Source: Atherix ibis (Eukaryota; Arthropoda; Insecta; Diptera; Athericidae). From it: 64,000 nt of DNA. Shown here piece after piece: positions 1 through 10,277 of this stretch. Position numbers and translations under genes: made by a program. Where the stretch lies: NCBI GenBank assembly GCA_958298945.1, contig OY282610.1, positions 52,025,667-52,089,666 of the forward strand. Direction: 5' to 3'. Every line of letters begins with the position of its first letter. Position 1 is the first letter of the stretch. A model generated the notes under the pieces. The model ran no database searches, had not been told where the DNA came from, and saw only the letters and a list, made by a program, of their open reading frames with translations.

Positions 1-179
1 ATTTATCCAGAAATGATATTCTCATTCCAATCGAGAAAATATGCATTGGAGAAGCTTTGCCTGAAAGTACGCAATGACACCATAAAAACAATTCTAAAAA
101 CCTTAATTTTTATACAAAAAAATTGAATTTTAAGAAAGAAAACCATAAATTTTATGAATTTTTTCTCAAAACCACCAAC
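1..179 (+). repeat. Partial canonical monomer, subtype d, at window edge
   Basis: This is a d-type monomer cut by the window start. It has GAAATGATATTC, TATGCATTGG, CTGAAAGTACGC and the ending CTCAAAACCACC that normally precedes D1. The A-run reads AAAAAAATTG where most d copies have AAAAAAAATG, so there is a small local variant. Confidence 0.9.
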
Positions 180-1801
180 AAAAATTTATCCAGAAAGAAT
201 TTTCTCATTCCAATGAGAATAATATGAATTGGAGAAGCTTTGCCTGAAAGTGCACAATCATACCCCAAACAAACATCTCCAAAAAATCACCATTTTCATA
301 GAGAAAAACAAATTTTAAGAGAAAGTGGACTCAGTGTAATAATTGTTGCCTCCTATTTTTTGAGAAAACTGGGTGCCTGGTGTAAAAATTGGATTTTCGT
401 GAATATTGTCACAAATTTTCGAATTTTTGTGGTTTTTTGCATATCTTTAGGTGGTCAATTTATTTTGCTTTCAGTAAATAAAAAATTTAATTTTAGGCAA
501 TTTTTTTTTAATAGTGCTCACAAAAATTTATTCTGAAAGGATATTCCTTTTTCGATCAGGATAATATGGATCTAGAAGGCTATGTTAAAGTGTATGTAAT
601 GAAACCATGAAACAAATTGCCATTTTTATCCAAAAAAGCAAACTTTATTTTTAAAAAAATACAGCGAACTTTAGGTATTTTTTTTTAAAACGCCTGGAAA
701 AAATTTTCCTATAAGGACTTTTTTAGTCCGATCAGGATAATAAGAATAATTATTAGTTTCACATATGTATGCGCATTAACATCATTAAACAAATTTTCGA
801 AAAAATTTCCTTTTTCATAGAAAAATAGAAATTTAAAAAAAAATTTAATGATCTTTTGGCAAATTTTTCTCAAAACTCCCACCGAAATTTATCGTGACAT
901 GTCATTTTCCTTCCAATCATTATATTAAGAGTCATAGAAGGTTTGCCTGAAAGTGTGCAATGACACCACAAAATAAATTCTAAAAAACCTTAATTTTTAT
1001 ACAAAAAAAAACGAATTTTAATAAAGAAAACAATTAATTTTATGAATTTTTTCTCAAAATCACCAACAAAAATTTATCCAGAAAGGATATTCTCATTCCA
1101 ATCGAGAAAATATGTATTGGAGAAGCTTTGCCTGAAAGTACGCAATGACACCATAAAAACAATTCTAAAAACCTTAATTTGTATACAAAAAAAAACGAAT
1201 TTTAAGAAAGAAAACTATAAATTTTATGAATTTTTTCTCAAAATCACCAACAAAAATTTATCCAGAATGGATATTCTCATTCCAATCGAGAAAATATGTA
1301 TTGGAGAAGCTTTGCCTGAAAGTACGCAATGACACCATAAAAACAATTCTAAAAACCTTAATTTGTATACAAAAAAAAACGAATTTTAGGAAAGAAAACT
1401 ATAAATTTTATGAATTTTTTCTCAAAATCACCAACAAAAATTTATCCAGAAAGGATATTCTCATTCCAATCGAGAAAATATGCATTGGAGAAGCTTTGCC
1501 TAAAAGTACGCAATGACACCATAAAAACCGTTCTAAAAACCTTAATTTTTATACAAAAAAAACGAATTTTAATAAAGAAAACAATTAATTTTATGAATTT
1601 TTTCTCAAAATCACCAACAAAAATTTATCCAGAAAGGATATTCTCATTCCAATCGAGAAAATATGCATTGGAGAAGCTTTGCCTGAAAGTCCGCAATGAC
1701 ACCATAAAAACAATTCTAAAAACTTTAATTTTTATACAAAAAAAATGAATTTTAAGAAAGAAAACCATAAATTTTATGAATATTTTCTCAAAACCACCAA
1801 C
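180..1801 (+). repeat. HOR 1: D1-D4 + 4 canonical (a-b-c-d), 1622 bp
   Basis: The core is complete and D3 starts with CTATAAGG where most copies have CTGTAAGG. Canonical monomers start at 1068, 1252, 1436 and 1619. The last is d-like at its 3' end but has GAAAGGAT and CTGAAAGTCCGC. Confidence 0.9.
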
Positions 1802-2143
1802 AAAAATTTATCCAGAAAGAATTTTCTCATTCCAATGAGAATAATATGAATTGGAGAAGCTTTGCCTGAAAGTGCACAATCATACTCTAAACAAACATCT
1901 CCAAAAAACCACCATTTTCATAGAGAAAAACAAATTTTAAGAGAAAGTGGACTCAGTGTAATAATTGTTGCCTCCTATTTTTTGAGAAAACTGGGTGCCT
2001 GGTGTAAAAATTGGATTTTCGTGAATATTGTCACAAATTTTCGAATTTTTGTGGTTTTTTGCATATCTTTAGGTGGTCAATTTATTTTGCTTTCAGTAAA
2101 TAAAAAATTTAATTTTAGGCAATTTTTTTTTAATAGTGCTCAC
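1802..2143 (+). repeat. Core segment D1 (reference copy, 342 bp)
   Basis: D1 starts like a canonical monomer (AAAAATTTATCCAGAAAG, then TTGGAGAAGCTTTGCCTGAAAG). After GTGCACAATCATAC it departs completely from the canonical sequence for roughly 270 bp. It is 342 bp against 184 for other segments, so it is either two fused, diverged monomers or one monomer carrying about 158 bp of extra sequence. A second AAAAATTGGATTTTCG block about 203 bp in could be the start of a fused second monomer, but this is weak. It is the most sequence-constant part of the HOR. It has a 98-codon open frame without any ATG, which I do not regard as coding. Confidence 0.85.
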
Positions 2144-2320
2144 AAAAATTTATTCTGAAAGGATATTCCTTTTTCGATCAGGATAATATGGATCTAGAAG
2201 GCTATGTTAAAGTGTATGTAATGAAACCATGAAACAAATTGCCATTTTTATCCAAAAAAGCAAACTTTATTTTTAAAAAAATACAGCGAACTTTAGGTAT
2301 TTTTTTTTAAAACGCCTGGA
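2144..2320 (+). repeat. Core segment D2 (reference copy, 177 bp)
   Basis: D2 is a diverged monomer that keeps the opening AAAAATTTATTCTGAAAGGATATTC. It then has TTCGATCAGGATAATATGG, a TCTAGA (XbaI) site, the run GTGTATGTAATGAAACC and a T-run before AACGCCTGGA. Similarity to canonical monomers survives in the first third and in the spacing. Copies at 23.5, 26.8 and 30.0 kb carry GGATCC in place of the XbaI site. Confidence 0.85.
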
Positions 2321-2336
2321 AAAAATTTTCCTGTAA

Positions 2337-2351
2337 GGACTTTTTTAGTCC
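2337..2351. other. Short inverted repeat (hairpin) in D3
   Basis: GGACT and AGTCC form a perfect 5-bp stem around five T. The same hairpin recurs in nearly every D3 in the window; exceptions include AATCC at about 51.93 kb, GGCCT at about 43.27 kb and a loop one T shorter at about 20.42 kb. The stem is too short to claim a function. Confidence 0.6.
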
Positions 2352-2382
2352 GATCAGGATAATAAGAATAATTATTAGTTTC

Positions 2383-2398
2383 ACATATGTATGCGCAT
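2383..2398. other. Two adjoining 8-bp palindromes in D3
   Basis: ACATATGT is followed immediately by ATGCGCAT; both are perfect self-complementary octamers. The pair occurs once per HOR. ATGCGCAT is unchanged in all copies checked except at about 5.09 kb, where one T after it is lost. ACATATGT varies (TCATATATG at 14.1 and 16.3 kb, CAAATATG at 45.13 kb). Palindromes of this size can be dimer binding sites, but no binding protein can be named from the sequence. Confidence 0.55.
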
Positions 2399-2504
2399 TA
2401 AAATAATTAAACAAATTTTCGAAAAAATTTCCTTTTTCATAGAAAAATAGAAATTTAAAAAAAAATTTAATGATCTTTTGGCAAATTTTTCTCAAAACTC
2501 CCAC

Positions 2505-2688
2505 CGAAATTTATCGTGACATGTCATTTTCCTTTCAATCATTATATTAAGAGTCATAGAAGGTTTGCCTGAAAGTGTGCAATGACACCACAAAATAAAT
2601 TCTAAAAAACCTTAATTTTTATACAAAAAAAACGAATTTTAATAAAGAAAACAATTAATTTTATGAATTTTTTCTCAAAATCACCAAC
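2505..2688 (+). repeat. Core segment D4 (reference copy, 184 bp)
   Basis: D4 is a bridge monomer. The first half is diverged (GAAATTTATCGTGACATGTC, ATTAAGAGTCATAGAAGG). The second half, from TTTGCCTGAAAGTGTGCAATGACACCAC on, is close to canonical, ending AATAAAGAAAACAATTAA and CAAAATCACCAAC. It lacks the HindIII site because AAGCTT is GAAGGTT here. It always leads into the first canonical monomer. Confidence 0.85.
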
Positions 2689-2871
2689 AAAAATTTATCC
2701 AGAAAGGATATTCTCATTCCAATAGAGAAAATATGTATTGGAGAAGCTTTGCCTGAAAGTACGCAATGACACCATAAAAACAATTCTAAAAACCTTAATT
2801 TGTATACAAAAAAAACGAATTTTAAGAAAGAAAACTATAAATTTTATGAATTTTTTCTCAAAATCACCAAC
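2689..2871 (+). repeat. Canonical monomer subtype a (reference copy, 183 bp)
   Basis: Subtype a has GAAAGGATATTC, TATGTATTGG, AAGCTTTGCCTGAAAG, AACAATTCTAAAAACC, AATTTGTATAC and TTTTAAGAAAGAAAACTATAA. Subtype b is the same except TTTTAGGAAAG. This copy is 183 bp because its A-run has eight A; copies with nine A are 184 bp. It carries one HindIII site. Confidence 0.85.
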
Positions 2872-3054
2872 AAAAATTTATCCAGAAAGGATATTCTCAT
2901 TCCAATCGAGAAAATATGCATTGGAGAAGCTTTGCCTAAAAGTACGCAATGACACCATAAAAACCGTTCTAAAAACCTTAATTTTTATACAAAAAAAACG
3001 AATTTTAAGAAAGAAAACCATAAATTTTATGAATTTTTTCTCAAAATCACCAAC
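2872..3054 (+). repeat. Canonical monomer subtype c (reference copy, 183 bp)
   Basis: Subtype c has GAAAGGATATTC, TATGCATTGG, TTTGCCTAAAAGTACGC, AAACCGTTCTAAAAACC and AATTTTTATAC. Two endings exist: AATAAAGAAAACAATTAA (c1) and AAGAAAGAAAACCATAAA (c2, this copy). It usually sits between a/b and d. Confidence 0.85.
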
Positions 3055-3238
3055 AAAAATTTATCCAGAAATGATATTCTCATTCCAATCGAGAAAATAT
3101 GCATTGGAGAAGCTTTGCCTGAAAGTACGCAATGACACCATAAAAAACAATTCTAAAAACCTTAATTTTTATACAAAAAAAATGAATTTTAAGAAAGAAA
3201 ACCATAAATTTTATGAATTTTTTCTCAAAACCACCAAC
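3055..3238 (+). repeat. Canonical monomer subtype d (reference copy, 184 bp)
   Basis: Subtype d has GAAATGATATTC (G to T against a-c), TATGCATTGG, TTTGCCTGAAAG, AAAAAAAATGAATTTTAAG and the ending TTTTCTCAAAACCACC. It is the last monomer before D1 in most HORs. D1's first 24 bases follow directly. Confidence 0.85.
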
Positions 3239-4490
3239 AAAAATTTATCCAGAAAGAATTTTCTCATTCCAATGAGAATAATATGAATTGGAGAAGCTTT
3301 GCCTGAAAGTGCACAATCATACCCCAAACAAACATCTCCAAAAAATCACCATTTTCATAGAGAAAAACAAATTTTAAGAGAAAGTGGACTCAGTGTAATA
3401 ATTGTTGCCTCCTATTTTTTGAGAAAACTGGGTGCCTGGTGTAAAAATTGGATTTTCGTGAATATTGTCACAAATTTTCGAATTTTTGTGGTTTTTTTGC
3501 ATATCTTTAGGTGGTCAATTTATTTTGCTTTCAGTAAATAAAAAATTTAATTTTAGGCAATTTTTTTTTAATAGTGCTCACAAAAATTTATTCTGAAAGG
3601 ATGTTCCTTTTTCGATCAGGATAATATGGATCTAGAAGGCTGTTAAAGTGTATGTAATAAAACCATGAAACAAATTGCCATTTTTATCCAAAAAAGCAAA
3701 CTTTATTTTTAAAAAAATACAGCGAACTTTAGGTATTTTTTTTTAAAACGCCTGGAAAAAATTTTCCTGTAAGGACTTTTTTAGTCCGATCAGGATAATA
3801 AGAATAATTATTAGTTTCACATATGTATGCGCATTAACATCATTAAACAAATTTTCGAAAAAATTTCCTTTTTCATAGAAAAATAGAAATTTAAAAAAAA
3901 ATTTAATGATCTTTTGGCAAATTTTTCTCAAAACTCCCACCGAAATTTATCGTGACATGTCATTTTCCTTCCAATCATTATACTAAGAGTCATAGAAGGT
4001 TTGCCTGAAAGTGTGCAATGACACCACAAAATAAATTCTAAAAAACCTTAATTTTTATACAAAAAAAACGAATTTTAATAAAGAAAACAATTAATTTTAT
4101 GAATTTTTTCTCAAAATCACTAACAAAAATTTATCCAGAAAGGATATTCTCATTCCAATCGAGAAAATATGCATTGAAGAAGCTTTGCCTAAAAGTACGC
4201 AATGACACCATAAAAACCGTTCTAAAAACCTTAATTTTTATACAAACAAAACGAATTTTAAGAAAGAAAACCATAAATTTTATGAATTTTTTCTCAAAAT
4301 CACCAACAAAAATTTATCCAGAAATGATATTCTCATTCCAATCGAGAAAATATGCATTGGAGAAGCTGTGCCTGAAAGTACGCAATGACACCATAAAAAC
4401 AATTCTAAAAACCTTAATTTTTATACAAAAAAAATGAATTTTAAGAAAGAAAACCATAAATTTTATGAATTTTTTCTCAAAACCACCAAC
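3239..4490 (+). repeat. HOR 3: D1-D4 + 2 canonical (c-d), 1252 bp
   Basis: D1 has one extra T (GTGGTTTTTTTGC), which shifts the local frame. D2 lacks AT in AAGGCTGTTAAAG. The c monomer at about 4124 has TTGAAGAAGC and ACAAACAAAACG. Confidence 0.9.
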
Positions 4491-6113
4491 AAAAATTTAT
4501 CCAGAAAGAATTTTCTCATCTCATTCCAATGAGAATAATATGAATTGGAGAAGCTTTGCCTGAAAGTGCACAATCATACCCCAAACAAACATCTCCAAAA
4601 AACCACCATTTTCATAGAGAAAAACAAATTTTAAGAGAAAGTGGACTCAGTGTAATAATTGTTGCCTCCTATTTTTTGAGAAAACTGGGTGCCTGGTGTA
4701 AAAATTGGATTTTCGTGAATATTGTCACAAATTTTCGAATTTTTGTGGTTTTTTGCATATCTTTAGGTGGTCAATTTATTTTGCTTTCAGTAAATAAAAA
4801 ATTTAATTTTAGGCAATTTTTTTTAATAGTGCTCACAAAAATTTATTCTGAAAGGATATTCCTTTTTCGATCAGGATAATATGGATCTAGAAGGCTATGG
4901 TAAAGTGTATGTAATGAAACCATGAAACAAATTGCCATTTTTATCCAAAAAAGCAAACTTTATTTTTAAAAAAATACAGCGAACTTTAGGTATTTTTTTT
5001 TAAAACGCCTGGAAAAAATTTTCCTGTAAGGACTTTTTTAGTCCGATCAGGATAATAAGAATAATTATTAGTTTCACATATGTATGCGCATAACATCATT
5101 AAACAAATTTTCGAAAAAATTTCCTTTTTCATAGAAAAATAGAAATTTAAAAAAAAATTTAATGATCTTTTGGCAAATTTTTCTCAAAACTCCCACCGAA
5201 ATTTATCGTGACATGTCATTTTCCTTCCAATCATTATATTAAGAGTCATAAAAGGTTTGCCTGAAAGTGTGCAATGACACCACAAAATAAATTCTAAAAA
5301 ACCTTAATTTTTATACAAAAAAAACGAATTTTAATAAAGAAAACAATTAATTTTATGAATTTTTTCTCAAAATCACCAACAAAAATTTATCCAGAAAGGA
5401 TATTCTCATTCCAATCGAGAAAATATGTATTGAAGAAGCTTTGCTTGAAAGTACGCAATGACACCATAAAAACAATTCTAAAAACCTTAATTTGTATACA
5501 AAAAAAAACGAATTTTAAGAAAGAAAACTATAAATTTTATGAATTTTTTCTCAAAATAACCAACAAAAATTTATCCAGAAAGGATATTCTCATTCCAATC
5601 GAGAAAATATGTATTGGAGAAGCTTTGCCTGAAAGTACGCAATGACACCATAAAAACAATTCTAAAAACCTTAATTTGTATACAAAAAAAAACGAATTTT
5701 AGGAAAGAAAACTATAAATTTTATGAATTTTTGCTCAAAATCACCAACAAAAATTTATCCAGAAAGGATATTCTCATTCCAATCGAGAAAATATGCATTG
5801 GAGAAGCTTTGCCTAAAAGTACGCAATGACACCATAAAAACCGTTCTAAAAACCTTAATTTTTATACAAAAAAAACTAATTTAAGAAAGAAAACCATAAA
5901 TTTTATGAATTTTTTCTCAAAATCACCAACAAAAATTTATCCAGAAATGATATTCTCATTCCAATCGAGAAAATATGCATTGGAGAAGCTTTGCCTGAAA
6001 GTACGCAATGACACCATAAAAACAATTCTAAAAACCTTAATTTTTATACAAAAAAAATGAATTTTAAGAAAGAAAACCATAAATTTTATGAATTTTTTCT
6101 CAAAACCACCAAC
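4491..6113 (+). repeat. HOR 4: D1-D4 + 4 canonical (a-b-c-d), 1623 bp
   Basis: Near the start of D1 a 5-bp duplication gives TTCTCATCTCATTCC. D1's last T-run is one base short. D3 has GCGCATAACATC, one T missing. Canonical monomers begin near 5380, 5564, 5748 and 5931. Confidence 0.9.
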
Positions 6114-8286
6114 AAAAATTTATCCAGAAAGAATTTTCTCATTCCAATGAGAATAATATGAATTGGAGAAGCTTTGCCTGAAAGTGCACAATCATACCCC
6201 AAACAAACATCTCCAAAAAACCACCATTTTCATAGAGAAAAACAAATTTTAAGAGAAAGTGGACTCAGTGTAATAATTGTTGCCTCCTATTTTTTGAGAA
6301 AACTGGGTGCCTGGTGTAAAAATTGGATTTTCGTGAATATTGTCACAAATTTTCGAATTTTTGTGGTTTTTTGCATATCTTTAGGTGGTCAATTTATTTT
6401 GCTTTCAGTAAATAAAAAATTTAATTTTAGGCAATTTTTTTTTAATAGTGCTCACAAAAATTTATTCTGAAAGGATATTCCTTTTTCGATCAGGATAATA
6501 TGGATCTAGAAGGCTATGTTAAAGTGTATGTAATGAAACCATGAAACAAATTGCCATTTTTATCCAAAAAAAGCAAACTTTATTTTTAAAAAAATACAGC
6601 GAACTTTAGGTATTTTTTTTTAAAACGCCTGGAAAAAATTTTCCTGTAAGGACTTTTTTAGTCCGATCAGGATAATAAGAATAATTATTAGTTTCACATA
6701 TGTATGCGCATTAACATCATTAAACAAATTTTCGAAAAAATTTCCTTTTTCATAGAAAAATAGAAATTTAAAAAAAAATTTAATGATCTTTTGGCAAATT
6801 TTTCTCAAAACTCTCACCGAAATTTATCGTGACATGTCATTTTCCTTCCAATCATTATATTAAGAGTCATAGAAGGTTTGCCTGAAAGTGTGCAATGACA
6901 CCACAAAATAAATTCTAAAAAACCTTAATTTTTATACAAAAAAAACGAATTTTAGGAAAAAGAAAACAATTAATTTTATGAATTTTTTCTCAAAATCACC
7001 AACAAAAATTTATCCAGAAAGGTTATTCTCATTCCAATCGAGAAAATATGTATTGGAGAAGCTTTGCCTGAAAGTACGCAATGACACCATAAAAACAATT
7101 CTAAAAACTTTAATTTGTATACAAAAAAAAACGAATTTTAAGAAAGAAAACTATAAATTTTATGAATTTTTTCTCAAAATCACCAACAAAAATTTATCCA
7201 GAAAGGATATTCTCATTCCAATCGAGAAAATATGTATTGGAGAAGCTTTGCCTGAAAGTACGCAATGACACCATAAAAACAATTCTAAAAACCTTAATTT
7301 GTATACAAAAAAAAACGAGTTTTAGGAAAGAAAACTATAAATTTTATGAATTTTTTCTCAAAATCACCAACAAAAATTTATCCAGAAAGGATATTCTCAT
7401 TCCAATCGAGAAAATATGCATTGGAGAAGCTTTACCTAAAAGTACGCAATGACACCATAAAAACCGTTCTAAAAACCTTAATTTTTATACAAAAAAAACG
7501 AATTTTAATAAAGAAAACAATAAATTTTATGAATTTTTTCTCAAAATCACCAACAAAAATTTATCCAGAAAGGATATTCTCATTCCAATCGAGAAAATAT
7601 GCATTGGAGAAGCTTTGCCTAAAAGTACGCAATGACACCATAAAATCCGTTCTAAAAACCTTAATTTTTATACAAAAAAAACGAATTTTAAGAAAGAAAA
7701 CCATAAATTTTATGAATTTTTTCTCAAAATCACCAACAAAAATTTATCCAGAAAGGATATTCTCATTCCAATCGAGAAAATATGCATTAGAGAAGCTTTA
7801 CCTAAAAGTACGCAATGACACCATAAAAACCGTTCTAAAAACCTTAATTTTTATACAAAAAAAACGAATTTTAATAAAGAAAACAATAAATTTTATGAAT
7901 TTTTTCTCAAAATCACCAACAAAAATTTATCCAGAAAGGATATTCTCATTCCAATCGAGAAAATATGCATTGGAAAAGCTTTGCCTAAAAGTACGCAATG
8001 ACACCATAAAATCCGTTCTAAAAACCTTAATTTTTATACAAAAAAAACGAATTTTAAGAAAGAAAACCATAAATTTTATGAATTTTTTCTCAAAATCACC
8101 AACAAAAATTTATCCAGAAATGATATTCTCATTCCAATCGAGAAAATATGCATTGGAGAAGCTTTGCCTGAAAGTACGCAATGACACCATAAAAACAATT
8201 CTAAAAACCTTAATTTTTATACAAAAAAAATGAATTTTAAGAAAGAAAACCATAAATTTTATGAATTTTTTCTCAAAACCACCAAC
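6114..8286 (+). repeat. HOR 5: D1-D4 + 7 canonical (a-b-c1-c2-c1-c2-d), 2173 bp
   Basis: A c1-c2 dimer is duplicated in tandem with an exact 366-bp offset: TTTACCTAAAAG at 7431 and 7797, and TAAAATCCGTTC at 7641 and 8007. All monomers from 7346 on are 183 bp, which leaves a frame open for about 295 codons. D3's end reads CTCTCACC. Confidence 0.9.
7431..8162 (+). repeat. Tandem dimer duplication within HOR 5 (366-bp period)
   Basis: Two copies of a c1-c2 pair of 183-bp monomers carry the private changes TTTACCTAAAAG and TAAAATCCGTTC at exactly 366 bp distance. The second copy has its own TGCATTAGAG and TTGGAAAAGC. This shows unequal exchange in register by two monomers. Confidence 0.85.
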
Positions 8287-10277
8287 AAAAATTTATCCAG
8301 AAAGAATTTTCTTATTCCAATGAGAATAATATGAATTGGAGAAGCTTTGCCTGAAAGTGCACAATCATACCCCAAACAAACATCTCCAAAAAACCACCAT
8401 TTTCATAGAGAAAACCAAATTTTAAGAGAAAGTGGACTCAGTGTAATAATTGTTGCCTCCTATTTTTTGAGAAAACTGGGTGCCTGGTGTAAAAATTGGA
8501 TTTTCGTGAATATTGTCACAAATTTTCGAATTTTTGTAGTTTTTTGCATATCTTTAGGTGGTCAATTTATTTTGCTTTCAGTAAATAAAATATTAAATTT
8601 TAGGCAATTTTTTTTTAATAGTGCTCACAAAAATTTATTCTGAAAGGATATTCCTTTTTCGATCAGGATAATATGGATCTAGAAGGCTATGTTAAAGTGT
8701 ATGTAATGAAACCATGAAACAAATTGCCATTTTGATCCAAAAAAGCAAACTTTATTTTTAAAAAAATACAGCGAACTTTAGGTATTTTTTTTTTAAAACG
8801 CCTGGAAAAAATTTTCCTGTAAGGACTTTTTTAGTCCGATCAGGATAATAAGAATAATTATTAGTTTCACATATGTATGCGCATTAACATCATTAAACAA
8901 ATTTTCGAAAAAATTTCCTTTTTCATAGAAAAATAGAAATTTAAAAAAAAATTTAATGATCTTTTGGCAAATTTTTCTCAAAACTCCCACCGAAATTTAT
9001 CGTGACATGTCATTTTCCTTCCAATCATTATATTAAGAGTCATAGAAGGTTTGCCTGAAAGTGTGCAATGACACCACAAAATAAATTCTAAAAAACCTTA
9101 ATTTTTATACAAAAAAAAACGAATTTTAATAAAGAAAACAATTAATTTTATGAATTTTTTCTCAAAATCACCAACAAAAATTTATCCAGAAAGGATATTC
9201 TCATTCCAATCGAGAAAATATGTATTGGAAAAGCTTTGCCTGAAAGTACGCAATGACACCATAAAAACAATTCTAAAAACCTTAATTTGTATACAAAAAA
9301 AAACGAATTTTAAGAAAGAAAACTATAAATTTTATGAATTTTTTCTCAAAATCACCAACAAAAATTTATCCAGAAAGGATATTCTCACTCCAATCGAGAA
9401 AATATGTATTGGAGAAGCTTTGCCTGAAAGTACGCAATGACACCATAAAAACAATTCTAAAAACCTTAATTTGTATACAAAAAAAAACGAATTTTAGGAA
9501 AGAAAACTATAAATTTTATGAATTTTTTCTCAAAATCACCAACAAAAATTTATCCAGAAAGGATATTCTCATTCCAATCGAGAAAATATGCATTGGAGAA
9601 GCTTTGCCTAAAAGAACGCAATGACACCATAAAAACCGTTCTAAAAACCTTAATTTTTATACAAAAAAAACGAATTTTAATAAAGAAAACAATTAATTTT
9701 ATGAATTTTTTCTCAAAATCACCAACAAAAATTTATCCAGAAAGGATATTCTCATTCCAATCGAGAAAATATGTATTGGAGAAGCTTTGCCTGAAAGTAC
9801 GCAATGACACCATAAAAACAATTCTAAAAACCTTAATTTGTATACAAAAAAAAACGAATTTTAAGAAAGAAAACTATAAATTTTATGAATTTTTTCTCAA
9901 AATCACCAACAAAAATTTATCCAGAAAGGATATTCTCATTCCAATCGAGAAAATATGTATTGGAGAAGCTTTGCCTGAAAGTACGCAATGACACCATAAG
10001 AACAATTCTAAAAACCTTAATTTGTATACAAAAAAAAACGAATTTTAGGAAAGAAAACTATAAATTTTATGAATTTTTTCTCAAAATCACCAACAAAAAT
10101 TTATCCAGAAAGGATATTCTCATTCCAATCGAGAAAATATGCATTGGAGAAGCTTTGCCTAAAAGTACGCAATGACACCATAAAAACCGTTCTAAAAACC
10201 TTAATTTTTATACAAAAAAAACGAATTTTAAGAAAGAAAACCATAAATTTTATGAATTTTTTCTCAAAACCACCAAC
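8287..10277 (+). repeat. HOR 6: D1-D4 + 6 canonical (a-b-c-a-b-c), 1991 bp
   Basis: A trimer a-b-c is repeated twice (starts near 9177 and 9728, offset about 551 bp). The d monomer is missing and the last c runs straight into D1 through the CTCAAAACCACC ending. D1 has GAAAACCAAAT and AATAAAATATTAAAT variants. Confidence 0.88.

Larger units (their letters stand above)
2321..2504 (+). repeat. Core segment D3 (reference copy, 184 bp)
   Basis: D3 is a strongly diverged monomer with the opening AAAAATTTTCCTGTAAGG. It has a short perfect hairpin (GGACT, five T, AGTCC at 2337-2351) and two adjoining 8-bp palindromes (2383-2398). Its end TTTTTCTCAAAACTCCCACC matches the canonical TTTTTCTCAAAATCACCAAC, which shows common descent. 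A 65-codon ATG-started frame on the minus strand recurs in most copies; I treat it as incidental to the repeat. Confidence 0.85.
1802..3238 (+). repeat. HOR 2: D1-D4 + 3 canonical (a-c-d), 1437 bp
   Basis: This is the reference HOR used to define the segments. The b monomer is absent. D1 has CATACTCTAAAC where others have CATACCCCAAAC. D3 has AAAATAATTAAAC in place of ACATCATTAAAC. Confidence 0.9.

Noticed and set aside
1862..2158. 98-codon open frame repeated in nearly every D1 (begins PESAQSY after the start codon)
   Set aside because: It opens with TTG and contains no ATG. It is conserved only because all D1 DNA is near-identical, and it is broken by a stop or indel in HORs 3, 7, 15, 32 and 33. 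No domain is recognisable. Not annotated as a gene.
2144..2200. Possible CENP-B box around TTCGATCAGGATAA in D2
   Set aside because: The known box needs TTCG, then A after four bases and CGGG after two more. D2 matches only the TTCG; no CGGG follows. TTCGAAAAAATTTCC in D3 also fails.
2307..2504. 65-codon ATG-started frame on the minus strand across D3, hydrophobic and F/I/K-rich
   Set aside because: Its composition is what AT-rich DNA gives by chance. It is lost by indels in HORs 4, 7, 30 and others and shortened by a 12-bp deletion in HOR 38. There is no promoter or context for a gene.
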